NCBI RefSeq assembly: GCF_035222275.1
Contig: NW_026946359.1
Coordinates: 1,736,001-1,800,000 of the forward strand
Direction: 5' to 3'
Source: Podospora bellae-mahoneyi
Taxonomy: Eukaryota > Ascomycota > Sordariomycetes > Sordariales > Podosporaceae
DNA length: 64,000 bases
The position numbers and the translations under genes are program-made. Below the pieces are notes generated by a model, which was not told the DNA's origin, ran no database searches, and worked only from the letters and a program-made list of their open reading frames with translations. Below are positions 10,271-21,601 of this stretch, piece by piece; within the stretch, counting starts at the first letter, position 1, and the number at the start of each line of letters is the position of its first letter.

Positions 10271-11609
10271 TAATCGATTCGATGCTTCTCGTGAGCGCAC
10301 GAGTATTTGGAATTGTTCTCCGGGGTCAGAAGGCAGACGAGATCAAGCTCAATTCGGGCTACACCATCCAATGAGCGCAGCATTCGCTCAAGCTTGCAGG
10401 ATTGGTCATGCCGTTCAGTTCAGCGTACAGTGTGGACTTTAGAATGCACGGTGCCCTTCAGGGGTCTGATTCTGCTCTTCTAGACTTGCAACGGAATCTG
10501 GAATAACACACAGGGCAACAAACTATGCTAACAGAGAGAATAAATCTTGGTGGAGATGCCGCTCCCATTCACATAGCCCGTCATATACCGAAGCTTCTCA
10601 CTGTTGGAATGCATCAATCTTTAGTGCCCATGCTCAACAGTATCCTTTCATCGATGAAACATGGCTCCCGAGGTCGGAGAATGTGGATGGGAGGAGCACC
10701 TACTTGCTCCTACCATCTAAGAGCCCACAGCATCAGATGACGGCCTGACCTTTTGTCTGCCTAAAGTGCAGGTGGTCCCAAGTGAAACAATGTAGGACAA
10801 GTGGCAGAAAGCGGGGAAACTTTTCCCAGAAAACCTTTCCCGATCTTCCCAAACTCTTTCATCACAAACCACAAACCTCAAACCCAACTTCAAAAAGCTA
10901 GAGTCTTCGGACCAAGAGTGGCAATCTCAGATTTGATCGAGGTATGTATTTTTGCCTTTGCAAACGCACAAAGCCTTTACCTTTGTCCGCAGCCTAACAG
11001 CTTGTCAAAACAGATGTCCAGTTGCCTGGTACACTCTTTCGACGTTTCTCTCCCCATTATGTGTACAAGATTCTTCCCTTTATCTTCCCTTCGTCTATCT
11101 CCGCCTCTGTCACTCTTCCCTTGATGGAGATGCCACTGGTGGTTCACCGCCACACAACATTGACGACCCCGATGCCCTGGCAGGATTTCGAGCCCATTGG
11201 TTTCCACCCCGACGGTCTTCTACGGGGTGTGACAAGCAGTCTGGGAAGCCATTCGCCAACGGGGACATTTCCGGAGGTTCTTTCGCTTGGCGGCAGCAGC
11301 GGTAATGGCTGGACAATCAGACATCTTCACACCTTCCATCACCTCCCGTGCACGCATTCGAGGGAGAGAGAGGGTCTCATCACAATGTCCACATCAACTT
11401 GTGCCGCCCATCGCCAAAGATCGTACCAGAGTCTTTTTGCGACTCATCCATCTTCATCCCGCCTTGTCACGGAAAATCAGTCTCGCTGCGTTCCCACACC
11501 TCCCATCACCTCCTCTCGTGCAATGGCAGATCTATAGATGTTTCTGTTTGGACCAAACCGTGTCCGGAATATGCGAAAGGATTAAGAGAAAATCACCCGG
11601 GGGCACACG
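10271..11609. other. Region with splice signals but no resolved gene
   Basis: On the plus strand a strong donor (GAG then GTATGT at 10941) is followed by a branch CCTAAC and acceptor CAG near 11013, directly before an ATG at 11014. This is the pattern of a leader intron. Downstream frames stay open for 60-170 codons but switch phase without clear splice sites, and I could not join them into a convincing protein. It is either a rapidly evolving gene or a decayed one. Confidence 0.3.
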
Positions 11610-11798
11610 GTGGTTGGGGAAGCCGGTCAGGGCGGACCTGAGGAGATAGGCAAGACAGCTCAGTTGAAGACCCGTGCCGCCAAGCCATCGGCTGCTTCCT
11701 CGAAACCTGCCAACAATAGCTCCGATGACGAGGTTGACAACAGGGAGTTCGCGATCAAGGAGACTGGCTTAGCATTGAAAAACAGAAGTAGATTTTAA
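11610..11798 (+). CDS. Possible terminal exon of an unresolved gene
   Basis: An open frame of about 60 codons rich in Ala, Lys, Ser, Asp and Glu. It contains AKPSAASSKPANNSSDDE and ends KETGLALKNRSRF before a TAA. The first codon is GTG, so it would have to be the tail of a spliced gene starting upstream, perhaps after the leader intron near 10941-11013. The last 15 codons are repeated in degraded form at 11819-11860. No function can be suggested. Confidence 0.25.
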   Translation: MVGEAGQGGPEEIGKTAQLKTRAAKPSAASSKPANNSSDDEVDNREFAIKETGLALKNRSRF

Positions 11799-11860
11799 AT
11801 TGACGTGTTCGACCAAACAATCAAGGAGACTGGTCTGGATTAGAAAAGCAGAATGAGATT
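11751..11860 (+). repeat. Short direct repeat (two copies, about 68 bp apart)
   Basis: Copy 1 at 11753-11794 and copy 2 at 11821-11860 share ATCAAGGAGACTGG, then a diverged stretch, then AAA-CAGAA and GAGATTT/TAGATTT. Copy 1 is the end of the open frame at 11610-11798. Copy 2 has an in-frame stop. It looks like a partial tandem duplication of a gene tail. Confidence 0.6.
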
Positions 11861-12025
11861 TCACTTCCCTTCCCACAAACATTGTCCCATGTGGTTTGGT
11901 GCAACTTCACAAATGTCGTGTCAATTTTCTACCATCAATATTCAGAGGTTCAACGCCGTTTACCCTCTGTCATCAAGGAAGGAGTTCAAAAGACTTCACC
12001 ACGGGGTGAAGTTCAATGTTGACAT

Positions 12026-13127
12026 CTAAGAATGCCCACCCTTGCCCATCATCTCCAAACTCTTGTGATAGTCACTAGTCCCATTGTTGGGATCCTGGTC
12101 CTTTGCCTTGCACTTGCTGTAGGTCTTGCCATTCCCATGAGCACCATCAATCCTCATAAAAGACTGTCCCTTCGCCTGCAACATCGCCTTTGCCGCGTCG
12201 TCATACCAGCCGTTTATAAAGTCGCCATGGAAGCAATACCCAACACCAATCTGTCCACGAAGTTGTCAGTGTAATGTCTCTTGCATTTCAAACAAAAAAT
12301 CAAACGCAACAAAACAAGTAACAAACCTCCCCACAAGCCAACTTGATAGGCGGCACTCCGTTCCACCCCTGAGGAATAGCCCCGCGGGTATTATATCTGA
12401 TCGAAAACCGCAAGCTAGGTATCCTCTTCATCCCAACCGGGCACTTGTTCCCTTGGGCGGCGGCGTACGTGTACTCGGAGATCTTGTCGGGGTTGACGCA
12501 GTCCGGGAACCGGAGGATGGCCTGTAGATGGGCCGAGCAAGTCGACAGCGGGAGGGCTGCGCGGTCACGCCGGTTGCGATCTTCGGGGCCGTTGCCGTCG
12601 CACCACCAGGTGATCATGTTGAGGTTTTCCTGGACGTCGGTTTGGGATTTGGCAGAGGCGTTGCCTGCTACCATTACGAGGTCGCGGGGGAAGGGGATCT
12701 CGGCGCGGTCGATGTTTTCGTAGTAGGTTTTGAAGGTGGCAGGGTAGATTTCCGTGTGGGTGTTTCCGTTGACGTAGTAGAGGGTTGGTGCCCCTGGGTG
12801 GGTTGGTTCTTAGTGTTTCTTCAAAGGAGTGGTTTTCAAACGCCTTTGCGGTCTTTTTTTCTGGTCTTTGTTGGATGGGGGAGCAGATGGCATACAGTAG
12901 ACAGAAAGATCGTTTGGGTTCTCTCCGGAGGGACATCCTTTTTGTAGTTCTGCTGTTGTAGGGAGGTCTTTGGTCAGGGCGTCTGAGCCGTAGAAGGAGT
13001 GCATGTGGGAGACGTATTGGCCGGGGTAGACAATCGGATCGATGTTCTTGCGCATGAAGGGCTTATGCTCAACCACGGTCAGGCCTGATGCAAGGCCAGC
13101 CAGGAATAGAGCTTCAAGGGACCACAT
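12026..13127 (-). CDS. Secreted DUF1996 protein
   Basis: Three exons, 12896-13127, 12327-12793 and 12026-12250, encode 307 residues. Intron 1 (102 nt) has donor GTATGC and acceptor CAG and restores the conserved Trp at the junction. Intron 2 (76 nt) has donor GTTTGT and acceptor CAG. Residues 1-16 (MWSLEALFLAGLASGL) are a likely signal peptide. Family marks follow in order: KNIDPIVYPGQYVSHMHSFY, TTAELQKGCPSGENPNDLS, MITWWCDGN, RFPDCVN and, in the last exon, CFHGDFINGW. The conserved His and paired Cys residues are present. DUF1996 proteins are common secreted or cell-wall-linked fungal proteins, often next to WSC domains; none is present here. The biochemical role is unknown. The start is the first Met before the hydrophobic stretch. 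Confidence 0.88.
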
Positions 13128-14012
13128 AGTATCAACTTGCTGGGAGTCTCCGTATGACGGTGTTTGATATCGAAGTTGTTGGAAGGGAACTCCGGCTTGC
13201 TTCTTGACGAGGATCTCAGAGCAGGCGAGTGCTGGACGTATTTGTATGCTTCTTCCCTCATCTCCCCTGATATATCGGCACTTGGACATTGCATGGCGAG
13301 TTCATAGTGGTAGGGTTCATGGCTGGGCGCGGCTAATCTGATGTTAATACCAGGACAATGTCTGATTGCATGGCTCATCTGGGGAACCGCTGTCACAAGG
13401 TTGACATGGATCAAGACTTACTTCCATTGGCGGAAGAGTTCCTAGTTGAAATCCGTACCCAAAATGCTTGATTTGACCGCGGCGGTCGTTGCTGGCAATC
13501 TTGATCTGAAGGTTATGGCAGGAAGAGCCATCGGGGGTATCACTATTTCGGGAATAGTAGGTAAGTGTGGGGGTTGCATTCTGCCGATATATTTGCTTTC
13601 TATGCAAAGTAGAGACAGGAACACAACTCGTAATATCAGGGAAATCGAAGTCTTCCGTGGGACTTGGAAATAATTATGCCATACCTATGGTGCTCTTCAG
13701 CAGTCATGGTGCCTGAAAATGAACAAGGGCGCCCCGGCAAGGCGAGAACACACTGAACCCACCTCTCCGCACACAGATACCCGGGAGTGGGGGGAAATTG
13801 TCCGAGAGCGGCTGTTCGGTCTTGGCCTGCCGTCGTGAACCTTCCTTCTAACCACAGTCCGGGCTTATCTGATGATCTGATAATCCGGTTTAAGTCCTTC
13901 AGCATCCAATGTATCACTGCTAGCACCTTTATCGTTGTCTTTTTGCTTGACAAAGCGCATTATACCACTTGATCGCCCTGAAAGCAAACCCCAGGCCCAA
14001 AAACCGCGCACC

Positions 14013-17000
14013 ATGGCAGACACCTCTCTCCAGAAGACTCTCCGGATAGGTGTTGATGTTGGAGGCACCAATACTGACGGCGTGATCCTCGATCCCTCGC
14101 GAGCCAACGACCCCCAGACTAGAGGCATCCTGGCATGGCATAAAGCAGCCACCACGCCCGATCCAAGCGATGGAATCAACAAAGCTGTCACCACCCTGTT
14201 TACCTCGGCCAACATCTCTCCCGAGCAAGTGGCAACTGTCACCATCGGCACAACACACTTCGTCAATGCCATCGTCGAGAGAGACGAGGCCCGTCTCAGC
14301 AAGGTGGCTGTCATTCGACTGTCAGGCCCCTTCTCAAAGCATGCCCCCCCTTGTGTAGACTGGCCCGACGATCTGAGGGAGATTATTCTGGGTTACTATG
14401 CCCTCGTCAAGGGAGGACTGGAGGTGGATGGCGAACTGATCAGTGACATCAACGAGAACGAGATTCTGGAACATTGCGAAGAAATCAAGAAAAGGGGCAT
14501 CACCAGCGTTGTCGTCAACGGTGTTTTCAGTCCCATCGACACCGTGGAAAGACAAGAAGAGAGAGCTGCCGACATCATCCGAAGGCAAATCCCTGGTTGC
14601 GATGTTGTCTGCTCGAAAGAGGTGTCCAATCTTGGTTTCCTTGAGAGAGAAAATGCTGCTTTGCTCAACGCTTCGATCCTCCGCTTTGCAAGGAAAACGA
14701 TCAAGTCGTTCCAGAAACCAGTCAGACAACTAGGCATTAAGTGTCCTGTCTTCATTACCCAGAACGACGGGACGGTTTTGTCAGGCGAGGTGGCTTCCCG
14801 GTTCCCCATCAAGACTTTTAGCAGCGGGCCTACGAACAGCATGCGAGGGGCGGCCTTCCTTGTTCAAGGAGAGCACAAAGCAAACGCCGATGGACAAGGA
14901 GAAGGGATGATGGTGGTGGACATCGGTGGCACTACGACGGATGTTGGACTGCTGTTGCCGAACGGCTTCCCAAGACAACAGGCGGCCTATAGTGATTTTT
15001 CTGGTGTTAGGATGGTCAGTGTCCTTTCCACTTCCCCAAGATGCACAGTGCTGACAAAAATGACAGAACTTCTCCTGTCCCGACATCAAAAGCATCGGAC
15101 TCGGTGGCGGCTCCATCGTTAGAAAAGGCGACACCTTCTCGATCGGCCCACACAGTGTCGGCTACAAGTTAACCAGCGAGTCTATCGTCTTTGGAGGAAA
15201 GACTCTCACAGCAACCGACTGTGCAGTTGCGGCCAATCCTGCTCTTGGCATCGGAACCCCTGAGCTGGTTCAGGGGGCACTTACACAGGACGAAGCCTCC
15301 ATCTACGAGACTCTTGTAAAGAAGAAGCTTGAAAAGATCATCGACACAATGAAGACCTCCCCTGCGGATACTGCTGTGGTTCTCGTTGGAGGCGGTGCCA
15401 TCATTGCCCCGAATCAGCTCCGTGGTGCCAGCAAGGTGCTCAAGCCGGAATGGTCCCAAGTTGCCAATGCTATCGGCGCAGCCATTGCCCGTATTAGTGC
15501 CGTCGTAGACACCATCAGGTCCACGGAAACCCAGACAGTCAAGCAATTGTTGGCAGAGATATCAGACGAGGCAAAGGCAAAGGTCATTGCCGCTGGCGCA
15601 ACGGCTGAGTCGGTCAAGATTGTCGAGGTGGAGGAACTACCACTACAAGTAAGTTTTATGTTTAGATACCAACCTAGACATTGCACAGGTCTACTAGAAA
15701 GGAAGCTAATAGCAGTGCCAGTATGTAGCAAACAAGACCCGCTTCGTCGTCCGAGCTGCCGGCGATTTCGACCTGTCGCACACTGACATAATCGCCGAGC
15801 TATCGTCGGAGCAAGAATCTGAACAACAGGAGACCGAGTCAGAGCAACCATCCCAACAAGCCGCAACTGGTGGACAAAACAAGAAGCAAGTGGGTAAAGA
15901 GGCGCACCAAGTGGACATCTCAACCTACAAGCCAGACGTCCGTAACCGCGTCTGGCATGTTAACGAGACCGACTTGAGCTGGATCTCTACCGGCTGTTAC
16001 ATCCTCGGTACCGGTGGTGGTGGATCTCCTTATCCACATATGATCCTACTTCGACAGCTGCTCCGAGCCGGGGCAACAGTGCGTGTCGTCAGCCCTGAGG
16101 ATGTAGAAGATGACGCAGCTGTTGGTTGTGGAGGTGGCGCAGGAAGTCCAACTGTCAGCATCGAAAAGCTCCAAGGGGACGAGATGATGGAAGCTCAGAA
16201 CGAGCTGTACAAGATCTGTGACGACCAGGCCACACACATGATTGCTCTTGAAATAGGGGGAGGGAATGGCCTTCAGGGTTTGACGCTGGGAGCAAGCAGC
16301 AATATGGATCTTCCTTGCGTGGACGGTGACTGGATGGGACGGGCCTACCCTACCAAGTGGCAGACTACGCCGGTGGTGTTTAACGAACGACAGCCTATCT
16401 GGTCTCCGATCTGTGTTGCTGATGGCAACGGCAATGTCGTCGTTATGCCCAAGGCCTCTTCGGATCGTCAAGTGGAGAGGATTATGAGAGCTGCTCTCAG
16501 TAATATGGGCTCTCAAGTTGCTGCAGCGGAGCCCCCTGTCACTGGTGCCGAGATGAAGAGATGGGTGGTGGAGAACACGATCTCGCAGGCATGGAGGATT
16601 GGAAGGGCTGTTGCAAGGGCCAGACAAGAAAATCGTCTTGAGACTATTGCAGAGAGCATCATTGACGAGTGCGGGGGTTCTGCGAGCGGCAAGGTCTTGT
16701 TTAAGGGCAAGATTGTTGGTGTGCAACGCACGCTGAGAATGGGTCATGTCTACGGAGAGTGCATCATTGAGGGAACTGATGTGTCTGGGTCGGACTATCC
16801 CACGACTGGGAAAGGAAGAGAGCAGCAATTCACTGGCCGTATCAAAATTCCATTCAAGAACGAAAACATTGCCGCTGTCAAGATTCACGATGGTCAAGAG
16901 GAGGGCGTTCTAGAGAAACAGGAAGATGTCCTGGCTATTGTCCCAGACTTGATTTGTGTTATTGATGCACAGAATGGGGAGGCTATCGGCACGCCCGAGT

Positions 17001-17182
17001 ACAGATATGGACTGCTGGTCATGGTGATTGCCCTCGCGGCATCGGACAAGTGGACGGGTTCAGAAAGAGGCATAGAGCTTGGAGGTCCCAAGGCTTTTGG
17101 ATTTGGGCATCTTGAATACAAACCAGTGGGCACGTTCGTCAAGCCTGTCAGTGTTATTGACGAGTTTAACGCATCGGGTTGA
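14013..17182 (+). CDS. Hydantoinase/oxoprolinase-like protein fused to a DUF917 domain
   Basis: Three exons (14013-15014, 15067-15648, 15722-17182) encode 1014 residues. Introns are 52 and 73 nt with donors GTCAGT and GTAAGT. Residues about 10-520 form a hydantoinase A/oxoprolinase domain of the ASKHA ATPase fold: GVDVGGTNTDGVIL at the start is the phosphate-1 loop and VVDIGGTTTDVGLL near 310 the second nucleotide loop. Residues about 600-1000 form a DUF917 domain (ILGTGGGGSPYP, then EIGGGNGLQG). A Gln/Glu-rich linker lies between them. In many bacteria these domains are separate neighbouring genes; here they form one polypeptide, as in other filamentous fungi. The reaction is probably ATP-dependent opening of a cyclic amide such as a hydantoin or 5-oxoproline analogue. 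The substrate is unknown. Start: ATG in CACCATGGC. Confidence 0.9.
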
Positions 17183-18282
17183 GATGGCAAGTACTGGATA
17201 TAAGAAAACTCTCTGTCAATCAAGACCATCAGGATGCTGAGCAATGGGATAGTTTGTTGAGTTAAAGATATCATAAAACAGTAAGCTGTAGCACGGTTGA
17301 GAGCACATGCTCTGCCGATTTATTGCTTTGGTTACTCGATCGCGGAGGTTTCATCTCGACCCGCTACTATTGACGATTTTGGAAGGGCTTTCCGATAGCT
17401 CACGCATGAAGATATCGCCACATCTTCCATAAACATCTTCTGATTCTGCATTGAGTGATCCAGTAGGTGTCATTTTTGCTCGGCTTTGATGTTATCTCTT
17501 CGAGTCACACCCAGACAGTACTCTGAATGTAAACAAGGTGAATGACCCTCAATGCCAGGGAGCACCAAGTCAGTAAGCGTTGCATACAATGATGGAATTC
17601 GTGGAAATTCTTCGATTCAACTAGCAGATCTCGATTCGAAGATGCGGGTGTCTTCTAAATAGCATCCGGTTGTGGGCCATGTGCTTAGCCCACCGTGTGA
17701 TGGGTGTCGTGTCATGACGCCCAAGGTTGCAGCAAGGTGACTGTCAACAGAAGGTTCCCTCTTTGTGCATCTTGAGAGTCCTCGATCTAGCTGTCCCTCG
17801 CAAGCTGTCAGAGCCATACTTGGCATCGTTTGCTTCTCTGACCGCCTATCCACCCCGTGGGTTTCGCTGGTGGGAGCAGTGGAGGGTGACGCAAATTCAA
17901 TTGTCCACACAGCATCGACCCAGCAAAACGCAGTGAACCGTGTGATCCTGCTTGCATGTAGACACAAACAAATGCACCTTGGCCTGCAGCTGCACGGCCT
18001 AATCTATCTTACCTGCCTTCGGAAGGATTCAGGAAAGTTTGTTGCTCTAGTGACTTTCTCAGGCCAGGAACCAGCTGTTCTCAACCATTCTCTTCCCCTT
18101 TCCACTTTCTGGAACCAGTAACCATTTCATCCATCTGAGAAGAAGAAAAGGCTCGCCTTCCCTCATAAAGCTCGCGTTCACGCTCGCTACTACTACCATC
18201 GCCGTTCGAGCTTCCGCCCCCTGTTACCCTTGCACTACTCGTGCTCGGCCCTGAACCGGTAGCCGAACTGCCCGACTTACCG
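17183..18282. other. Intergenic, 3' and promoter sequence
   Basis: Holds the 3' end of the hydantoinase/DUF917 gene and the promoter and leader of the Ca2+/H+ exchanger. Open frames at 17617-17967 (minus) and 17765-18121 (plus) overlap each other, lack ATG context and splice signals, and are not supported. Confidence 0.5.
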
Positions 18283-20911
18283 ATGCGTGAGTGTCTTCCG
18301 TCTTCTTAGCTTCTCTTTTTCTGAATTTTCTGCAAACTATCGTTTTCATTCTTCTTCCAGTTTACCCTTTTTATCTTTCTGCAGAGCCTGTCGTTGTGTT
18401 GTTGACGTAGATGTTCTGCCGTTGGGCAATGGGAACGTTGGCTTTATCCTTAACCCCTTCATCCTGATTTTTTTGGTTTAACATTCATTCTTCCCTCTTG
18501 TTTGATATTCATCTCATATCATTACCTTTGCATCCCTATCGTCAAGAACCAGCTGCTCACTTCGGTGGGCAACAACGCAAAGAAGCCCGTTCTCCGCCGA
18601 GAAATGTTGTGCGAACGTAACAAGTTCCATTGCAGGATTGCTTGGAACAGTCCCAGTTACAAGCCCGCTCCTTTCCAATCCCCTGGTCACAGTCTTCTGA
18701 TGAAAACGGTCGGTCCGGATCCGTTGCCAAGGCGGAGGGACAATCATCAGTCGGACCAAGAAGAGTTCGAGGAGCTCTCTCGGCGAATAAACACAGCACA
18801 GACACACAAACCACACAACCACACACAGATGTTGACAAGATTCTTCCAGATCGCATCCGAACTTGGGCGAGGGCAAAGGCCCATGGCCCTTCTCCCCTTA
18901 CCGGGACACCCCCGAGGACCCATGCTGCCGAAGCTGTAAACGAACGAAGAGAAGGACGCCGAGATCGCCCAGCAGAAGACACCTCACGAAATGCCTTCAC
19001 AAGCTTCTGGCTAACAATACGAGCTATCCTATTCTCGAGCATCGTCAATGTACTACTCATCTTTGTCCCAGTTGGGTTTGCTGTCCGTATGTCGCCACTG
19101 CCCCTGTTGGTTCCTTCAAAGTTGGTGATTCTGACAAAGCAATAGGTTTTACGCATTTGCCTGCAGGCGTGGTTTTCGGTGTCAACGCTGTTGCAATTAT
19201 TCCACTCGCCAGTTTGCTCAGCCATGCGACGGAGAGTGTAGCCAGCCGAATGGGCGATACCGTGGGGGCTTTGATGAATGTCACCTTTGGCAATGCTGTC
19301 GAGCTGATCATTTTCATGTTCGTCTTGGCCGTGTCTCATCTTGTCTTCGTGTGCTAACATCCCCGCAGAATCGCCCTCTGCAAGGATCAGATTCGAATCG
19401 TTCAAGCGTCGCTTGTGGGCTCGATATTGGCTAACGTCCTTCTGATCCTCGGCATGTGCTTCCTCCTCGGCGGTCTGCGGTTCCGGGAGCAAATCTACAA
19501 CTCGACCGTCACGCAAACCAGTGCCTCGCTCTTGGCCTTGAGTGTGATGAGTCTGCTCATACCGACCGTTTTCCATGCCTCTTTCAGCAAGATCCTCACG
19601 GCAGACGACAAGGTCCTCAAGATCAGCAGGGGCACATCGGTGATCTTGCTGCTTGTTTATCTTCTCTACCTGGTATTTCAGTTGAAGTCACATTCCTACC
19701 TGTACGAGTCGACACCACAGCATATCATTGAGATGGAGACCAGGCCTGGACCGGCAGCGCACTATTTCCACTCGTCGAGCTCGTTGGATGAAATGGACAG
19801 CGACCACAATACTTCGAGCGACGAAAATAGGGAAGACGAGGGGATAGGGCGTGGAAGACAACTAGAGGCACTTCAACTTCATGGCACGGGATCGGCAGAA
19901 GACACCCACCCTGACGCTGTCACTGACGGGCACGAGTCGGCTCAAGGAGCTCCTACCCACTCCCACAAGAAGTCAAAGAAGTCGAAACATCACCACAAGC
20001 GACACCATTCCAAAAGCCATTGTGACTCTGGCGAGCAGACACAGCCATCGGTCCGCCGAGTGGCCTTTGAAGAGGGCCCCTCGCTGGAAGCACAACCTGT
20101 CACAACCTCGCCACGACCTCTGTCGTTGAGCTTTCGCCAATTACCTCTCTTCACACCCCGTCAGTCAGGACTGAACATCAACAACCCCTCCAATCTCCCA
20201 CCTGATTGCCCACGCCGCGCCCGTTCGCTCCCTCTGAACCGTGGCCCTCCCACTTCTTCCTCTGTATTTGATCCCAGCTTCAGGTTTTCCACTGCCAATG
20301 CTGATCCCCAACTGTCAACTACCTCTGCCCCTACGACTTCTCCCGACGATGGTCGGTCCACCACCACCTCCAAACCTCCAATCTGGCCTCCCATCCTTGT
20401 CCTGCTCATTTCAACGGCATTGATCTCCCTACAAGCAGAGTTTATGGTTTCAGCCATCACACCACTTTTGGCATCCGATACGGGCTTGTCAGAGGCGTTT
20501 ATCGGGCTGATCCTGCTCCCAATTGTCGGCAACGCAGCAGAGCACTTGACAGCTGTCACAGTCGCTCTCAAGAACAAGATGGATCTTGCTATTGGTGTTG
20601 CCGTTGGTTCGTCAATCCAGATTGCATTGTTTGTCACACCTCTCGTGGTAATACTAGGGTGGGCCATGGGCAAAGATATGAGTCTCTTCTTTACCTTGTT
20701 CGAAACGGTGTGCGTGGTTGTCTCGGCGTTCATTGTCAGCTTCCTCGTGCTGGATGGAAGAAGTAATTATCTCGAGGGAGCTCTCTTGGTTGCGGGCTAT
20801 GTCATGATTGCGGTAGCGGCGTTTTTCTATCCAGATGTTGCTGCGGCGAATTTGCTGGGGGGTGGGGAGGATGAATTGTTGAATGGGGGGCCGGTGACTG
20901 GGGCTGGGTGA
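18283..20911 (+). CDS. Vacuolar Ca2+/H+ exchanger (CAX family, Vcx1-like)
   Basis: Moves Ca2+ into the vacuole in exchange for protons. Secure exons are 18636-19086, 19146-19317 and 19369-20911, with introns of 59 nt (GTATGT...TAG) and 51 nt (GTTCGT, branch CTAAC, CAG). The two inverted repeats of the family are both present: [19 protein letters not shown] in the first half and [19 protein letters not shown] in the second. They supply the acidic residues that bind Ca2+. Between them lies a long cytoplasmic loop rich in Ser, Lys and His. The N-terminal region is polar, as in fungal homologues. The 5' end is unresolved: the first secure exon has no Met, so a small upstream exon is needed. ATGC followed by GTGAGT at 18283 is the best candidate, but its phase does not join cleanly. 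Confidence 0.9.
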
Positions 20912-21233
20912 TACCTAGGGCAAAACTGGAGCAGGGACGGTGTCGAGCGGAGACGGCAGTGGGCGTCGAGTAGGAACAGTCATACGGGAAGGAGCGGTGC
21001 CAGGGTTGGTGTTTTACTATTTGCATTGAAGGCGTTTCTTGACAGCCAAGGTCAGGAGTTTGGAGGTTATTGCATTCTTTTCTTTTTGTGTTTCCTGGCC
21101 GTCTAGCATGTAAGGAATAGAAGAGGTACCAATCATTCACTTTCTCCAACCATTCTTGTCGTCATGATTTTCGTTTTGGGTATCATCATTCGTCGTAACA
21201 TCCTCTCGTCGTCTCTTCCATTGTTTTCCCAGC
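20912..21233. other. Convergent 3' intergenic region
   Basis: Space between the ends of the Ca2+/H+ exchanger gene and the Cys-rich gene on the other strand. It presumably holds both polyadenylation regions. No gene seen. Confidence 0.6.
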
Positions 21234-21601
21234 TCAGTCATACTCCCGAATCGGACAGCAAGTCTCATTCAAGCAATCACAGCACACCCAGCAGCAACAA
21301 CAACTAGCACAAAACCACGCCCAGCAACCAATCGGCTCTGGCTGTCTCCGCCTCCGCTTCTCCTGCACAACAACCACTCTTGTCGGAGAGGGCGACAGCG
21401 ACCGCTCTGGTCCTTCAACGTCAATGATGTGCGCGGTTCTGCTTGTTCGGGTGGTGGACTGGTAGTATGCTCTTGGAGGGGGCCTTGTGCTGGTTGGTTG
21501 GTAATTATCAGCTTTGCCGAAGAGAGTGTCAGCAGAGAGGAAGAAGAAGATGCGTACTATTGCGGACGTGGCTCTGTTTCGTAGTAGTATCCGCCGCCCA
21601 T
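21234..21601 (-). CDS. Small Cys-rich protein (CYSTM-like C-terminus)
   Basis: Two exons, 21558-21601 and 21234-21489, joined across a 68-nt intron (donor GTACGC, acceptor CAG), give 99 residues. The N-terminus is MGGGYYYETEPRPQY, the middle is Pro/Ser/Arg-rich, and after a basic run (KRRRRQPEPI) the protein ends in a segment where about half the residues are Cys, with Trp and Ala between (GCWAWFCASCCCCWVCCDC), then a short acidic tail. A Cys-packed hydrophobic C-terminus after a Pro-rich stretch is the layout of cysteine-rich transmembrane-module proteins, tail-anchored and linked to stress tolerance. Palmitoylation is an alternative membrane attachment. The intron is inferred: it removes an in-frame stop after the first exon and restores a continuous frame. 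Confidence 0.65.

Noticed and set aside
16046-16897. 283-codon minus-strand frame within the DUF917 exon
   Set aside because: Antisense to conserved DUF917 sequence; His/Ser/Leu-rich shadow translation.
18557-19576. 339-codon minus-strand frame across the Ca2+/H+ exchanger 5' half
   Set aside because: Runs straight through two well-supported introns of the plus-strand gene and has no recognisable domain.
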